From assembly GCA_905182285.1 (NCBI GenBank), contig CAJJAY010000037.1, positions 1 through 42,109 on the forward strand: a stretch of 42,109 nucleotides of DNA, in the 5' to 3' direction. The position numbers were made by a program, and so were the translations under genes. This DNA is from an uncultured Amylibacter sp. Its GTDB lineage: Bacteria; Pseudomonadota; Alphaproteobacteria; Rhodobacterales; Rhodobacteraceae. Within the stretch, counting starts at the first letter, position 1. Each line of letters begins with the position of its first letter. The notes under the pieces were generated by a model. It saw only the letters and a list, made by a program, of their open reading frames with translations, ran no database searches and was not told the origin of the DNA. Shown here piece after piece: positions 8,703 through 18,700 of this stretch.

Positions 8703-8720
8703 GCGCGATTCCGATCGTGC
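8703..8720 (+). promoter_or_regulatory. Leader hairpin before carB
   Basis: GCGCGAT-TCCG-ATCGTGC forms a 7-bp stem (one G-U pair) with a 4-nt loop. It ends 21 nt before the carB ATG and just ahead of TATAAA and AGGG. It may be an attenuator-like or stability element; the function is not known. Confidence 0.35.
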
Positions 8721-8741
8721 TATAAATAAAAGGGCTTCGCC

Positions 8742-11700
8742 ATGCCAAAAAGAACCGACATAAATACAGTTATGATTATTGGTGCCGGTCCTATTATTAT
8801 TGGTCAAGCATGTGAATTTGACTATTCTGGCGCACAAGCATGTAAGGCATTAAAAGAAGAAGGTTACAGAGTAGTCCTCGTTAATTCAAATCCCGCAACA
8901 ATCATGACAGATCCTGATATGGCAGATGCAACCTATATTGAACCGATCACACCAGATATTGTTGCTAAGATTATTGAAAAAGAAATTTCACTGCACCCAA
9001 ATGATAAAATGGTTCTACTACCAACAATGGGTGGCCAAACAGGCCTAAATACTGCTCTATCCTTAGATGAAAATGGCACACTCAAAAAATTTAATATTGA
9101 ATTAATTGGAGCTGACCGCAAAGCTATTGAAATGGCTGAAGACCGGAAATTATTTCGTGAAGCAATGGACCGTCTTGGAATTGAGAATCCTAGGGCAACG
9201 ATTGCTCATAGTATCCAAGAAGCTATGGCTTCAATTGAAGACATAGGATTACCTGCAATAATAAGACCAGCATTTACAATGGGCGGCACTGGGGGAGGCA
9301 TTGCATATAATAGGGAAGAATTTATTCACTTTTGTACAACAGGCCTCGATGCATCTCCAGTAAGTCAAATTCTAATCGACGAAAGTTTGTTAGGCTGGAA
9401 AGAGTATGAAATGGAGGTTGTTCGCGATAAAGCTGACAATGCTATTATAGTTTGTTCAATTGAAAATATTGATCCAATGGGTGTTCATACTGGAGATTCC
9501 ATAACAGTAGCCCCCGCACTGACTTTAACTGATAAAGAATACCAAATGATGCGAACTCATTCTATTAATGTTCTTCGAGAGATTGGCGTTGAGACTGGAG
9601 GGTCAAACGTTCAATGGTCTGTGAACCCAGAAGATGGTCGAATGGTTGTGATTGAAATGAACCCCCGAGTTTCACGTTCATCAGCACTAGCATCAAAAGC
9701 AACTGGTTTCCCAATTGCAAAAATTGCTGCAAAACTAGCTGTTGGTTATACTCTGGACGAGCTTGATAATGATATCACAGGAGTTACTCCAGCATCATTC
9801 GAACCTAGTATTGATTATGTAGTTACTAAAATTCCTCGCTTTGCATTTGAAAAATTTCCTGGAGCAGAACCTATTCTTGGAACAGCCATGAAATCTGTTG
9901 GCGAAGTAATGGCAATTGGTAGAACAATTCATGAGTCTTTGCAAAAGGCATTAGCATCATTAGAAACTGGATTAACAGGATTTGATGATATAGAAATCAA
10001 AGGAGCACCCGAAAAACCCGCTATTATTCAAGCAATATCAAAACAAACTCCCGATAGGATGATACTTATTGCGCAAGCCATGAGACATGGTTTATCAAAT
10101 GAAGAAATTATAGCAGCAACGTCTTTTGACCCATGGTTTTTAGATCGTATTCGAGAAATTGTTGATACTGAAAAGAATATAATTTCAGAGGGTCTTCCTA
10201 AAACCTCTGACCAAATGCGCAGCATAAAAATGATGGGATTTTCAGATGCTCGTTTATCACAATTAACAGGCCAGAACGAACGAAAAATCCGCATAGCTCG
10301 GAATGAATTAGGTGTAGTAGCTGTATTTAAACGTATAGATACATGCGCAGCTGAATTTGAAGCCCAAACACCTTATATGTATTCCACTTATGAAGCCGAT
10401 GCCATGGGCGAAGTCGAATGTGAAGCTTGGCCTTCAAACCGTAAAAAAGTTGTTATTTTAGGCGGGGGCCCAAATCGAATAGGGCAAGGAATTGAATTTG
10501 ATTATTGTTGCTGTCATGCTTGCTATGCACTTACTGATGCAGGTTATGAAACCATAATGATTAATTGTAATCCTGAAACTGTTTCTACTGATTATGACAC
10601 TTCTGACCGTTTGTATTTCGAACCTCTAACTATGGAAAGTGTAATGGAAATTCTACGGGTTGAGCAAGATAATGGAACTCTGCATGGAGTTATTGTTCAG
10701 TTTGGTGGTCAAACTCCATTAAAATTAGCAAACGATTTAGAAGCTGAAGGTATTCCAATATTAGGTACCTCACCGGATGCAATAGACTTAGCAGAAGATC
10801 GTGAAAGATTTCAAGAATTGCTTCAAAAACTTAACCTAAAACAACCCTATAATGGCATAGCCCATAATGATGAGGAAGCGTTTATTATCGCTTCCGATGT
10901 GGGCTATCCACTCGTTATTCGCCCATCTTATGTTTTAGGTGGCAGAGCAATGGAAATCATCCGCTCAGATGAGCAATTGGAACGCTACATAAAAGAAGCT
11001 GTAGTTGTATCAGGAGATAGCCCTGTATTATTAGATAGTTATCTCGTTGGTGCAATTGAAGTAGATGTTGATGCACTTTCAGATGGAAAAAACGTTCATG
11101 TTGCTGGCATTATGCAACACATTGAAGAAGCTGGAGTTCATTCAGGAGATAGCGCATGTTCGTTGCCACCCTTTTCACTTCCTCAGCATCAAATTGACGA
11201 TATGATAGTACAAACAAAAGCATTGGCTTTGGGGCTTAATGTAATTGGATTAATGAATATTCAATTTGCAATTCAAGGCGAAGATATATTCATATTAGAG
11301 GTAAACCCCCGTGCATCCAGAACTGTTCCATTTGTTGCAAAAGCTATAAACTCTCCGATTGCTGCAATTGCTGCTAGGGTCATGGCAGGTGAGCCTTTAA
11401 CTAATTTTGATTTAAAGTCTCCAACACCAAATCACTTTGCGGTAAAAGAAGCAGTCATGCCATTTAATCGCTTTCCAGGAGTAGACGCACTTCTCGGACC
11501 AGAAATGCGTTCAACAGGCGAAGTAATGGGTTTAGACAAAACTTTTGAAAGAGCCTTTTGGAAATCACAATTAGGAGCATCAACACCCCTACCTACTTCT
11601 GGCACAGTATTTATATCGGTTAAAGAAGATGACAAAGGCAAAGCAATGCTTGAGGCAGCACAGATTCTATCAAAACAGGGCTTTGAAATTTTGGCTACAG

Positions 11701-11990
11701 GTGGAACATCAATCTGGCTAAGTGACAACAATGTAAAAAACACCCGTGTAAAGAAAGTATATGAGGGCCAACCAAATATTGTAGATGCATTAAAAAATAA
11801 TGAAATTAATTTAATTTTTAATACAACTCAAGGAAGCCAAAGCTTAAAAGATAGCCGTGCCATACGAGCTGCAGCTTTATCAAACAAAATCTGTTATTAT
11901 ACAACAGCTGCGGCTTCTAATGCGGCTGCAAAAGCAATTAAAGATGTTGAAAATAGCGAACTTGAAGTAAACGCTCTCCAAAATTATTAA
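8742..11990 (+). CDS. carB: Carbamoyl-phosphate synthase large subunit
   Basis: A 1082-aa protein of normal CarB length. It makes carbamoyl phosphate from bicarbonate, ammonia (from CarA glutaminase) and two ATP, for arginine and pyrimidines. The order is: carboxyphosphate ATP-grasp domain (about 1-400, [20 protein letters not shown] at the start), oligomerisation domain (400-555), second ATP-grasp domain (from about 560, [19 protein letters not shown]), and a C-terminal MGS-like allosteric domain (about 940-1082, [11 protein letters not shown]). Both ATP-grasp halves retain EMNPR/EVNPR motifs. carA is not adjacent. AGGG lies eight bases before the ATG. The leader holds two GC-rich inverted repeats. 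Confidence 0.98.
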   Translation: MPKRTDINTVMIIGAGPIIIGQACEFDYSGAQACKALKEEGYRVVLVNSNPATIMTDPDMADATYIEPITPDIVAKIIEKEISLHPNDKMVLLPTMGGQTGLNTALSLDENGTLKKFNIELIGADRKAIEMAEDRKLFREAMDRLGIENPRATIAHSIQEAMASIEDIGLPAIIRPAFTMGGTGGGIAYNREEFIHFCTTGLDASPVSQILIDESLLGWKEYEMEVVRDKADNAIIVCSIENIDPMGVHTGDSITVAPALTLTDKEYQMMRTHSINVLREIGVETGGSNVQWSVNPEDGRMVVIEMNPRVSRSSALASKATGFPIAKIAAKLAVGYTLDELDNDITGVTPASFEPSIDYVVTKIPRFAFEKFPGAEPILGTAMKSVGEVMAIGRTIHESLQKALASLETGLTGFDDIEIKGAPEKPAIIQAISKQTPDRMILIAQAMRHGLSNEEIIAATSFDPWFLDRIREIVDTEKNIISEGLPKTSDQMRSIKMMGFSDARLSQLTGQNERKIRIARNELGVVAVFKRIDTCAAEFEAQTPYMYSTYEADAMGEVECEAWPSNRKKVVILGGGPNRIGQGIEFDYCCCHACYALTDAGYETIMINCNPETVSTDYDTSDRLYFEPLTMESVMEILRVEQDNGTLHGVIVQFGGQTPLKLANDLEAEGIPILGTSPDAIDLAEDRERFQELLQKLNLKQPYNGIAHNDEEAFIIASDVGYPLVIRPSYVLGGRAMEIIRSDEQLERYIKEAVVVSGDSPVLLDSYLVGAIEVDVDALSDGKNVHVAGIMQHIEEAGVHSGDSACSLPPFSLPQHQIDDMIVQTKALALGLNVIGLMNIQFAIQGEDIFILEVNPRASRTVPFVAKAINSPIAAIAARVMAGEPLTNFDLKSPTPNHFAVKEAVMPFNRFPGVDALLGPEMRSTGEVMGLDKTFERAFWKSQLGASTPLPTSGTVFISVKEDDKGKAMLEAAQILSKQGFEILATGGTSIWLSDNNVKNTRVKKVYEGQPNIVDALKNNEINLIFNTTQGSQSLKDSRAIRAAALSNKICYYTTAAASNAAAKAIKDVENSELEVNALQNY

Positions 11991-12240
11991 TATCAATATT
12001 CGAAATCAAATTACAAATTAGGAAATTCATAAAAACCATATATTTTCAATAACTGTTCAATTATTGTCCATTTTTTTTATAACAGATAGTTTATTAAATA
12101 GGTACTTTGGATATTTAATAGTAAAAAAATTTAATATTGAAAATATTCAAGATATAATGGAAAATTTTATAATAATGATATAAATTAATTATAATCAGAA
12201 AATATTATCCTCCTCAAAACATAAGATAAATGGATACCAA
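11991..12240. other. AT-rich carB-pyc intergenic gap
   Basis: This 250-bp gap has stops in all frames and no recognisable gene. A TATAAT hexamer at 12153-12158 could be the pyc -10 element, but no good -35 is seen at 16-18 bp. A short dyad TTGAA-AATA-TTCAA precedes it. The base composition is so AT-rich that such matches are expected by chance. Confidence 0.3.
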
Positions 12241-15200
12241 ATGAAAAGCTTCAAAAAAATTCTAATTGCTAACCGAGGTGAAATTGCAATTCGCATAATG
12301 CGAGCAGCAAATGAAATGGGTAAACGAACTGTTGCGATCTATGCCGAAGAAGACAAACTGGGGTTACATAGGTTCAAAGCAGACGAGGCATACCGAATTG
12401 GTAAAGGTATGGGACCAGTAGCAGCTTATCTATCGATTTCTGAGATTATTCGAGTTGCCAAAATGTGTGGTGCAGATGCAATACATCCAGGGTATGGACT
12501 TTTATCTGAAAATCCAGATTTTGTTGATGCTTGTGAAGAAGCTGGTATTAAATTTATTGGCCCAAAAGCTGAAACAATGCGAAAGTTAGGTGATAAGGCT
12601 TCAGCTAGGCGTGTTGCAATGGAGGCTGGAGTTCCTGTTGTACCTGCAACCGATGTTTTACCTGATGACATGAGTAAAGTCCGCCAGATGGCAGAAGAAG
12701 TTGGTTATCCATTTATGCTTAAGGCATCATGGGGTGGCGGTGGACGTGGAATGCGTCCAATTATGGATGCTAGCGAATTAGAAGAAAAAGTTCTTGAAGG
12801 TAGAAGAGAAGCTGAAGCTGCATTTGGAAATGGTGAAGGATATCTGGAAAGACTTGTTCAGAAAGCTCGTCATGTTGAAGTGCAAATCTTAGGTGATAGC
12901 TTTGGTGAGATTTATCATTTATATGAGCGTGATTGTTCTGTTCAAAGACGCAATCAAAAAGTTGTAGAACGTGCTCCTGCACCATATCTAACAGAAGAAC
13001 AACGATTAGAAATTTGCAGTTTGGGGCGTAAAATTTGCGCTCATGTTGGCTATGAATGTGCCGGGACTGTTGAGTTTTTGATGGATATGGACACAGAAGA
13101 ATTTTTCTTTATTGAGGTTAACCCTCGCGTCCAAGTAGAACACACAGTTACAGAAGAAGTAACTGGAATAGATATTGTTCGAGCACAAATAAAAATTGCA
13201 GAAGGTAAAACTTTAGCCCGCTCTACGGGTGCAAATTCTCAAGCAGACATAAAATTAAATGGGCATGCTTTACAAACTCGCATCACAACTGAAGATCCAC
13301 AAAATAATTTCATACCAGATTATGGGCGAATTTCTGCATATAGATCTGCTACCGGCCTTGGTATACGATTAGACGGTGGAACTGCTTATTCAGGAGCAGT
13401 AATTACCCGTTATTATGACAGCTTACTGGTGAAAATTACTGCTAAAGCATCAAGTCCAGAAAATGCTATAGCAAGAATGGATAGGGCATTACGTGAGTTT
13501 AGGATTCGCGGTGTTTCTACTAATATCGCATTTGTAATTAATTTACTAAAACACCCTACATTTCTGGATAATTCTTATACAACTAAATTTATCGATAACA
13601 CAGAAGAACTTTTTGATTTCAAACCTCGCCGAGATCGTGCAACAAAAATCTTAAATTATATTGCAGATATAACGGTTAATGGTCACCCTGATGTTCAAGG
13701 CAGAGCAATACCACATGCAAAAGCAAGAGTGCCAAAAATACCACCTAACTTAGAAAATAAACCATCGTATGGAACACGTAACCTGTTAGAGGAAAAAGGC
13801 CCTCAAGCCGTTGCTAATTGGATGGCTGAGCAGAAAAAGTTACTCATAACTGACACGACTATGCGAGATGGACATCAGTCTTTACTTGCTACTCGCATGC
13901 GAAGTTATGACATGATTAAGATTGCAGATACGTATGCTCAAAATATTCCTCAATTATTTTCGATGGAATGTTGGGGCGGAGCAACTTTTGATGTTTCATA
14001 TCGTTTTTTACAAGAATGCCCCTGGCAACGTCTAAGAGATCTTCGTAAAAAAATGCCAAATCTTATGACGCAAATGTTGCTTAGAGCCAGTAATGGTGTT
14101 GGTTACACAAATTATCCAGATAACGTAGTGCAAGAATTTGTTAGGCAAGCCGCAGAAACAGGTGTTGATTTGTTTAGGGTTTTTGACAGCTTAAATTGGG
14201 TCGAAAATATGCGTGTGGCTATGGATGCCGTTATTGAAAATGGTAAAATATGTGAAGGTACTATTTGTTATACTGGCGATATACTAAATCCAGATCGTGC
14301 AAAATACGATTTGAATTACTACGTGAAAATGGGGAAAGAACTTAAATCTTCTGGTGCGCACATACTTGGGTTAAAAGATATGGCGGGATTACTGAAACCA
14401 GCCGCTGCAAAAATATTGATTAAAGCGTTAAAAGAAGAAGTTGGCATGCCAATACACTTCCATACACATGATACATCAGGAATATCTGGAGCTACAATTT
14501 TAGCTGCTGCTGAAGCTGGCGTGGATGCAGTAGATGTAGCTATGGACGCATTCTCTGGCGGCACATCGCAACCGTGCCTCGGATCAGTTGTTGAAAGTTT
14601 ACGCCATACTGATCGTGATACTGGCATTGATATGGAGGCTGTTCGAGGAATTAACGAATACTGGGAAGGTGTTCGCGAACAATATGTTGCTTTTGAAAGT
14701 GGTATATCAGCTCCAGCATCTGAAGTATATTTACATGAAATGCCAGGTGGCCAATTTACAAATTTGAAGGCACAAGCAAGATCACTTGGCATTGAAGACA
14801 GATGGCCAGAAGTTGCTCATACTTACGCTGATGTGAATCAAATGTTTGGAGATATTGTAAAAGTTACGCCTTCTTCAAAGGTTGTAGGCGATATGGCTCT
14901 GATGATGGTTACTCAAGATTTATCAAGGGAAGATGTCGAAAATCCAAAAACTGAAGTTGCGTTCCCAGAAAGTGTAGTGGATATGATGCGTGGCAATTTA
15001 GGCCAACCTGAAGGAGGCTTTCCTGATGCTATTTTATCAAAAGTTCTTAAAGGTGAAGCGCCTATTACTACAAGACCTGGGGAACATTTAAAGCCTTTAG
15101 ATTTATCTTTAGAAAAAACAAAATTGGTAGACCTACTAGATGGTGATCATGTAGATAATGAAGATCTAAATGGCTACTTAATGTATCCTAAAGTATTTTT

Positions 15201-15687
15201 AGACTATAGAGGTCGCCATAAAGAATATGGCCCAGTCAGAACTTTGCCTACGAATACTTTTTTCTATGGAATGAAATCTCGCGACGAAATTAGTGTGGAA
15301 ATTGATCCAGGAAAAACATTAGAAATTCACCTAATTGCGGTTGGAGACGCTGATGAAGAAGGCGTAGTTCGAGTATTTTTTGAATTAAATGGCCAGCCTC
15401 GCACGGCAAGGGTCATTGACAGATCAAAAGCTGCAACAAGTATAAAGCGTCCAGTCGCAGAACTTGGAAATACTGCACATATTGGCGCACCAATGCCTGG
15501 TGTGATAAGCTCTGTAGTTGCTACTGTTGGACAGAAAGTAAATGCTGGAGATTTATTATGCACTATAGAAGCTATGAAGATGGAGACGGGAATAAGTGCC
15601 GAAATTGATGGCATTATTAAAACCATACATTCTCCAGCAGGAACTCAAGTTGATGCAAAGGATTTGCTAATAGAATTTGAAAGTTAA
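12241..15687 (+). CDS. pyc: Pyruvate carboxylase
   Basis: A single-chain biotin enzyme of 1148 aa, the usual length. It carboxylates pyruvate to oxaloacetate to refill the TCA cycle. The order is: biotin carboxylase (about 1-460; ILIANRGEIAIRIMRAA, glycine loop GGGGRGM, FIEVNPRVQVEHTVTEE), carboxyltransferase (about 530-810; TTMRDGHQSLLATRMR, FSMECWGGATFD and the metal-site HFHTHDT), the PYC-specific middle domain, and a biotinyl domain ending the protein with biotinylated K1113 in EAMKMETG. The fused carboxyltransferase separates it from acyl-CoA carboxylase subunits. The ribosome site is weak. A hairpin terminator follows the stop. Confidence 0.97.
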   Translation: MKSFKKILIANRGEIAIRIMRAANEMGKRTVAIYAEEDKLGLHRFKADEAYRIGKGMGPVAAYLSISEIIRVAKMCGADAIHPGYGLLSENPDFVDACEEAGIKFIGPKAETMRKLGDKASARRVAMEAGVPVVPATDVLPDDMSKVRQMAEEVGYPFMLKASWGGGGRGMRPIMDASELEEKVLEGRREAEAAFGNGEGYLERLVQKARHVEVQILGDSFGEIYHLYERDCSVQRRNQKVVERAPAPYLTEEQRLEICSLGRKICAHVGYECAGTVEFLMDMDTEEFFFIEVNPRVQVEHTVTEEVTGIDIVRAQIKIAEGKTLARSTGANSQADIKLNGHALQTRITTEDPQNNFIPDYGRISAYRSATGLGIRLDGGTAYSGAVITRYYDSLLVKITAKASSPENAIARMDRALREFRIRGVSTNIAFVINLLKHPTFLDNSYTTKFIDNTEELFDFKPRRDRATKILNYIADITVNGHPDVQGRAIPHAKARVPKIPPNLENKPSYGTRNLLEEKGPQAVANWMAEQKKLLITDTTMRDGHQSLLATRMRSYDMIKIADTYAQNIPQLFSMECWGGATFDVSYRFLQECPWQRLRDLRKKMPNLMTQMLLRASNGVGYTNYPDNVVQEFVRQAAETGVDLFRVFDSLNWVENMRVAMDAVIENGKICEGTICYTGDILNPDRAKYDLNYYVKMGKELKSSGAHILGLKDMAGLLKPAAAKILIKALKEEVGMPIHFHTHDTSGISGATILAAAEAGVDAVDVAMDAFSGGTSQPCLGSVVESLRHTDRDTGIDMEAVRGINEYWEGVREQYVAFESGISAPASEVYLHEMPGGQFTNLKAQARSLGIEDRWPEVAHTYADVNQMFGDIVKVTPSSKVVGDMALMMVTQDLSREDVENPKTEVAFPESVVDMMRGNLGQPEGGFPDAILSKVLKGEAPITTRPGEHLKPLDLSLEKTKLVDLLDGDHVDNEDLNGYLMYPKVFLDYRGRHKEYGPVRTLPTNTFFYGMKSRDEISVEIDPGKTLEIHLIAVGDADEEGVVRVFFELNGQPRTARVIDRSKAATSIKRPVAELGNTAHIGAPMPGVISSVVATVGQKVNAGDLLCTIEAMKMETGISAEIDGIIKTIHSPAGTQVDAKDLLIEFES

Positions 15688-15694
15688 TAAATTT

Positions 15695-15719
15695 AAGTCT
15701 GGGGAAAATCTCCACACTT
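15695..15719. terminator. Hairpin between convergent pyc and lysE genes
   Basis: AAGT-C-TGGGGA, loop AAA, TCTCCA-C-ACTT: a 6-bp stem (one G-U pair) plus a 4-bp stem around a C-C mismatch. It lies 8 nt after the pyc stop and just before the lysE stop on the other strand. T-rich sequence follows on both strands, but without a long T-run. Confidence 0.5.
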
Positions 15720-15721
15720 AT

Positions 15722-16348
15722 TTACTTTTGAGCCAAGACTAATTTAGTGGCTAATAGAATAAAAATAGTGCCCGCAAACTTATTCATCCAAAGCATTGCG
15801 CCATTAGAATTACGTAGCCATTTTCCTAAAAAACTTGCCAAAAGTGCGAATGAAGAAAATATAAAAATAGTAATCATAATCATCAGACCACCAAGCTGAT
15901 AAAACTGTGAAACTATTTGACCTAATTTTGGGTCCACAAACTGAGGTAACAAAGCCAAAAAAAATATGGTTACTTTAGGGTTGGTAATATTCATTATTAA
16001 CCCCCGCCTATATAATGCTAGCCAAGTCTCCCTTGGAGCTTTTTCATTGCCCAATTTTGTTTTGCCTGCGTAGAATGCTTTATATGCAAGATAAGTTAAA
16101 TAAGCTGCACCAATATATTTTATTGTATTAAAGGCAAATTGGGAACTTTCAAAAACTGCAGCAACACCAAAAGCAACTGCAGATGTATGAAATATTAATC
16201 CAGTGGCCAATCCTAAAGTAACAAATATTCCAGACAAACGGCCATATAACGCAGATTGAGTTAATACAAATATATTATCTGGCCCAGGTACCAGTGCTAA
16301 TGCAAAAGCAAATCCACAAAATGTAATCGCAGTATCAATAGGTATCAT
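15722..16348 (-). CDS. LysE/RhtB-family amino-acid exporter
   Basis: A 208-aa membrane protein of the LysE superfamily, which exports amino acids or derivatives by proton exchange. The family signature VPGPDNIFVLTQS lies near residue 20. About six hydrophobic helices are visible, with a basic cytoplasmic loop near 95-115 (YKAFYAGKTKLGNEK). The substrate cannot be read. The start overlaps the stop of the upstream Fbp-type permease by four bases (ATGA), so the two are probably co-translated, an unusual pairing. Confidence 0.9.
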   Translation of the reverse strand: MIPIDTAITFCGFAFALALVPGPDNIFVLTQSALYGRLSGIFVTLGLATGLIFHTSAVAFGVAAVFESSQFAFNTIKYIGAAYLTYLAYKAFYAGKTKLGNEKAPRETWLALYRRGLIMNITNPKVTIFFLALLPQFVDPKLGQIVSQFYQLGGLMIMITIFIFSSFALLASFLGKWLRNSNGAMLWMNKFAGTIFILLATKLVLAQK

Positions 16349-18030
16349 CTTGAGGCCCTAGCAATAATTGCAACTGCTATCATACCAACCAAAATAACTA
16401 TGATCGATGCGCCTGATGCACCCTCTATATCTTCTAATGAGGCCGCATTATAAATTTGAGTAGATAAAGTTTCAAAACCAAAAGGCCGTAACAACAGTGT
16501 AGCAGGAAGCTCTTTGATACTATCTACAAATACAAGTAACAATGCAATTAACATAGATGACCAAATCATTGGAACATGTACTCTTGATAATGTTTGAGAA
16601 GGATTTAATCCTAAGGACCTTGCGGCATGTCCTATATTAGGTGAGAAGCGACCCATTGCACTATCTATTGAACCAAATGCTAAAGCAAAAAATCTTACGC
16701 TATATGCAAATATTACAGCAGTAGCAGATCCTGTTAGAAGTAATCCAATATTAATTCCAGAAAAATTTTCAATAAAATCTGCTAAAGATCTATCAAAATA
16801 TGCCATTGGTAATAATATTCCTAACGCTAGAACTGCACCAGGTGCTGCATATCCAATTGTTGCTATGGGAGCTATAATTCTTGGCAAAGTTGATTGAGAA
16901 GATCTTATGCCAAAAATTAAAATTAAGGCTGCGCCAACAGTAAAGATTGCAGCTAAAAATCCAACCCAAATAGATGTCCACGTGGCTCGTAGGAATGTTG
17001 GACTTGTCCATAAATTATCAACATTAAAAGCATGATCTAACATAATTAAAAATGGCATGATAAAGCCAAATAAAACTGGCAAGGAACAAAGTATAGCTAT
17101 CAGAATACCTTTCCAAAATGGAAGAACATCCCTTATGGGTAACATAGATTGATTATCCCTTTGATGTACTCGCATCTTACGACGGCTAAAGCGTTCAAAT
17201 ACTACGAGAGAAATCACTATAATGAAAATGACCATTGCAATTTGTGCTGCTCCTCCAACATTTGAAGCTTCCAACCAAACTGTAAATATTCCCGTAGTAA
17301 GTGTTTGAACTGCAAAAAATTCAACTGCACCAAAATCATTTAATGCTTCCATCATAACTAGTGCAATTCCAATTGCTATTGCAGGGCGCGCAAGAGGTAA
17401 TGAAACTAACCAAAAAGCTCTCCATGGACCTGCACCTAATGCTCTTGATACCTCAAAAGTTCTACTTGATTGATCGCGAAAGGCTGCTCGAGCTAATAAA
17501 TAAACATATGGATATAGAGACATGGAAATAACAAAGATTGCGGCTCCAATTGAACGCACTTGTGGAAAGTAATAATCTTTGGAGCTTTGCCAATCAAAAA
17601 AATCTCTTAAAAACGTTTGAACTGGACCAGCATATTCCCAAAAATCAACAAAACTGTAAGCTCCAATATAAGCTGGGATAGCAAGTGGGAATAAAAGGAC
17701 CCATTCCAAAATTCGGCGCAACGGAAAGTCTTTAGTTACAACCATCCAAGCACAACCAGTACCTACAATACTTGAAATAAATGCAACTGAGATCATTATT
17801 ATTAAAGAATTTGATAAATACCGAGATAAACTAGTAGCAATTAAGTGCGGCCATATATTTTCTGCAGGAAAGAATGCCATCCAGATTATTGCTGCAATAG
17901 GCAATAGCACAAGTGCAGCAATAATAATTGAAAATATTACCCATCGATCACAATTGAGCCTGTACCTAAAATTTATTTTTTTACTCAAATTTGCTTCCAT
18001 ATTTATCGAATAGCTTATGGACAATTGCAT
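16345..18030 (-). CDS. Iron(III)-type ABC transporter permease (FbpB/ThiP-like)
   Basis: A protein of about 561 aa with two fused MetI-like permease halves, as in FbpB/SfuB. The first half holds SRALGAGPWRAFWLVSLPLA (about 200-220) and the second SLGLNPSQTLSRVHVPMIW (about 465-485). Both are EAA-type coupling loops for the ATPase. About twelve transmembrane helices are visible. The usual role is import of ferric iron delivered by a periplasmic protein. No FbpA or FbpC partner is adjacent. The start is uncertain: ATG 18030 is used, ATG 18000 is possible, and neither has a clear ribosome site. It is coupled to the downstream lysE-type gene by an ATGA overlap. Confidence 0.87.
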   Translation of the reverse strand: MQLSISYSINMEANLSKKINFRYRLNCDRWVIFSIIIAALVLLPIAAIIWMAFFPAENIWPHLIATSLSRYLSNSLIIMISVAFISSIVGTGCAWMVVTKDFPLRRILEWVLLFPLAIPAYIGAYSFVDFWEYAGPVQTFLRDFFDWQSSKDYYFPQVRSIGAAIFVISMSLYPYVYLLARAAFRDQSSRTFEVSRALGAGPWRAFWLVSLPLARPAIAIGIALVMMEALNDFGAVEFFAVQTLTTGIFTVWLEASNVGGAAQIAMVIFIIVISLVVFERFSRRKMRVHQRDNQSMLPIRDVLPFWKGILIAILCSLPVLFGFIMPFLIMLDHAFNVDNLWTSPTFLRATWTSIWVGFLAAIFTVGAALILIFGIRSSQSTLPRIIAPIATIGYAAPGAVLALGILLPMAYFDRSLADFIENFSGINIGLLLTGSATAVIFAYSVRFFALAFGSIDSAMGRFSPNIGHAARSLGLNPSQTLSRVHVPMIWSSMLIALLLVFVDSIKELPATLLLRPFGFETLSTQIYNAASLEDIEGASGASIIVILVGMIAVAIIARASR

Positions 18031-18078
18031 GTCTAGCAAATGGCAAAGATTAAAATAGAAACTGCATATTAATAATAC

Positions 18079-18104
18079 AAAATTAATTGCAATTAATTAA
18101 TTTT
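18079..18104. terminator. AT-only hairpin after gapR
   Basis: AAAATTAATT-GCAATT-AATTAATTTT: a perfect 10-bp A/T stem two bases beyond the gapR stop. It could act as a weak terminator or a 3' stability element. In AT-rich DNA it carries limited weight. Confidence 0.35.
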
Positions 18105-18106
18105 AA

Positions 18107-18364
18107 TTACATGCCAAGTGCTTCTTTATACAATTCAAGAACTGCCTCTTCTTCTGAAATTTCATGTGGTTCACGTTTTCGGAGTCCTACAATCTTCCTA
18201 AGAACTTTAGTGTCATATCCACGGCCCTTGGCTTCTGCCATTACTTCTTTTTGTTGGTCAGCTATATCTTTTTTTTCTGCATCTAAACGCTCAAAACGTT
18301 CAATAAAAGCTCGCAATTCATCAGATGCTACTCGATAGGATGATTGGCTTGTTTCTTCATTCAT
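18107..18364 (-). CDS. gapR: GapR nucleoid-associated protein (DUF2312)
   Basis: An 85-aa protein that matches the alphaproteobacterial GapR/DUF2312 family over nearly its whole length. The core is a long coiled-coil helix with RVASDELRAFIERFERLDAE, followed by AEAKGRGYDTKVLRKIVGLR, the conserved DNA-binding part. In Caulobacter, GapR binds overtwisted AT-rich DNA ahead of polymerases and helps topoisomerases during replication and transcription. AAGGT precedes the ATG at a good distance. The leader upstream contains a perfect GC-rich hairpin (18403-18425). Confidence 0.93.
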   Translation of the reverse strand: MNEETSQSSYRVASDELRAFIERFERLDAEKKDIADQQKEVMAEAKGRGYDTKVLRKIVGLRKREPHEISEEEAVLELYKEALGM

Positions 18365-18402
18365 TGGTAAACCTTATTTTTTATTAGTTGCCTGACTACT
18401 TT

Positions 18403-18425
18403 GCCCTTGCCGCGTCTGCAAGGGC
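18403..18425. promoter_or_regulatory. GC-rich hairpin upstream of gapR
   Basis: GCCCTTGC-CGCGTCT-GCAAGGGC: a perfect 8-bp stem with a 7-nt loop, standing out from AT-rich surroundings. It lies 39 nt before the gapR ATG on that strand. A second stem, AAAAGT-TAT-ACTTTT (18436-18450), is next to it. No T-run follows, so it is not a classical terminator. It may be a 5' leader structure or an operator. Confidence 0.4.
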
Positions 18426-18482
18426 TAGGGTATCAAAAGTTATACTTTTTGTGTTTTAAATAATGTTTAGAAAGATAGATTA

Positions 18483-18686
18483 ATGATAATCACAGGCGCA
18501 ATTATTACAATATTAGGATTATTAGGTTTGTTCTATTGCATCCTGAAAGCATTCAAAGCAAGGCGTGCAGGATTAAAAGGTCAAGAATTGGCTAACCAAC
18601 TTAAGGAGTTGGTATTAGTAAACTTAGTGTCATTATTTTTATCTGCTATAGGGCTTGGATTAGTTATTTTTGGCATACTAATTTAA
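18483..18686 (+). CDS. Small two-helix membrane protein of unknown function
   Basis: I do not recognise the family. The 67-aa protein has a hydrophobic helix at about 2-23, a basic cytoplasmic-type loop (KAFKARRAGLKGQELANQLKEL) and a second helix at about 45-66. A helical hairpin with both ends outside the cytoplasm is likely by the positive-inside rule. It is divergent from gapR and convergent with the hydrolase gene. ATG at 18483 is the only sensible start; the ribosome site (AGAAAGATAG) is weak. Confidence 0.65.
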   Translation: MIITGAIITILGLLGLFYCILKAFKARRAGLKGQELANQLKELVLVNLVSLFLSAIGLGLVIFGILI

Positions 18687-18700
18687 AATAATTTTATTAA

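Noticed and set aside
14319-14792. A 157-codon open frame on the minus strand inside pyruvate carboxylase
   Set aside because: It is the antisense shadow of a strongly conserved gene, has no ribosome site and shows no family motif.
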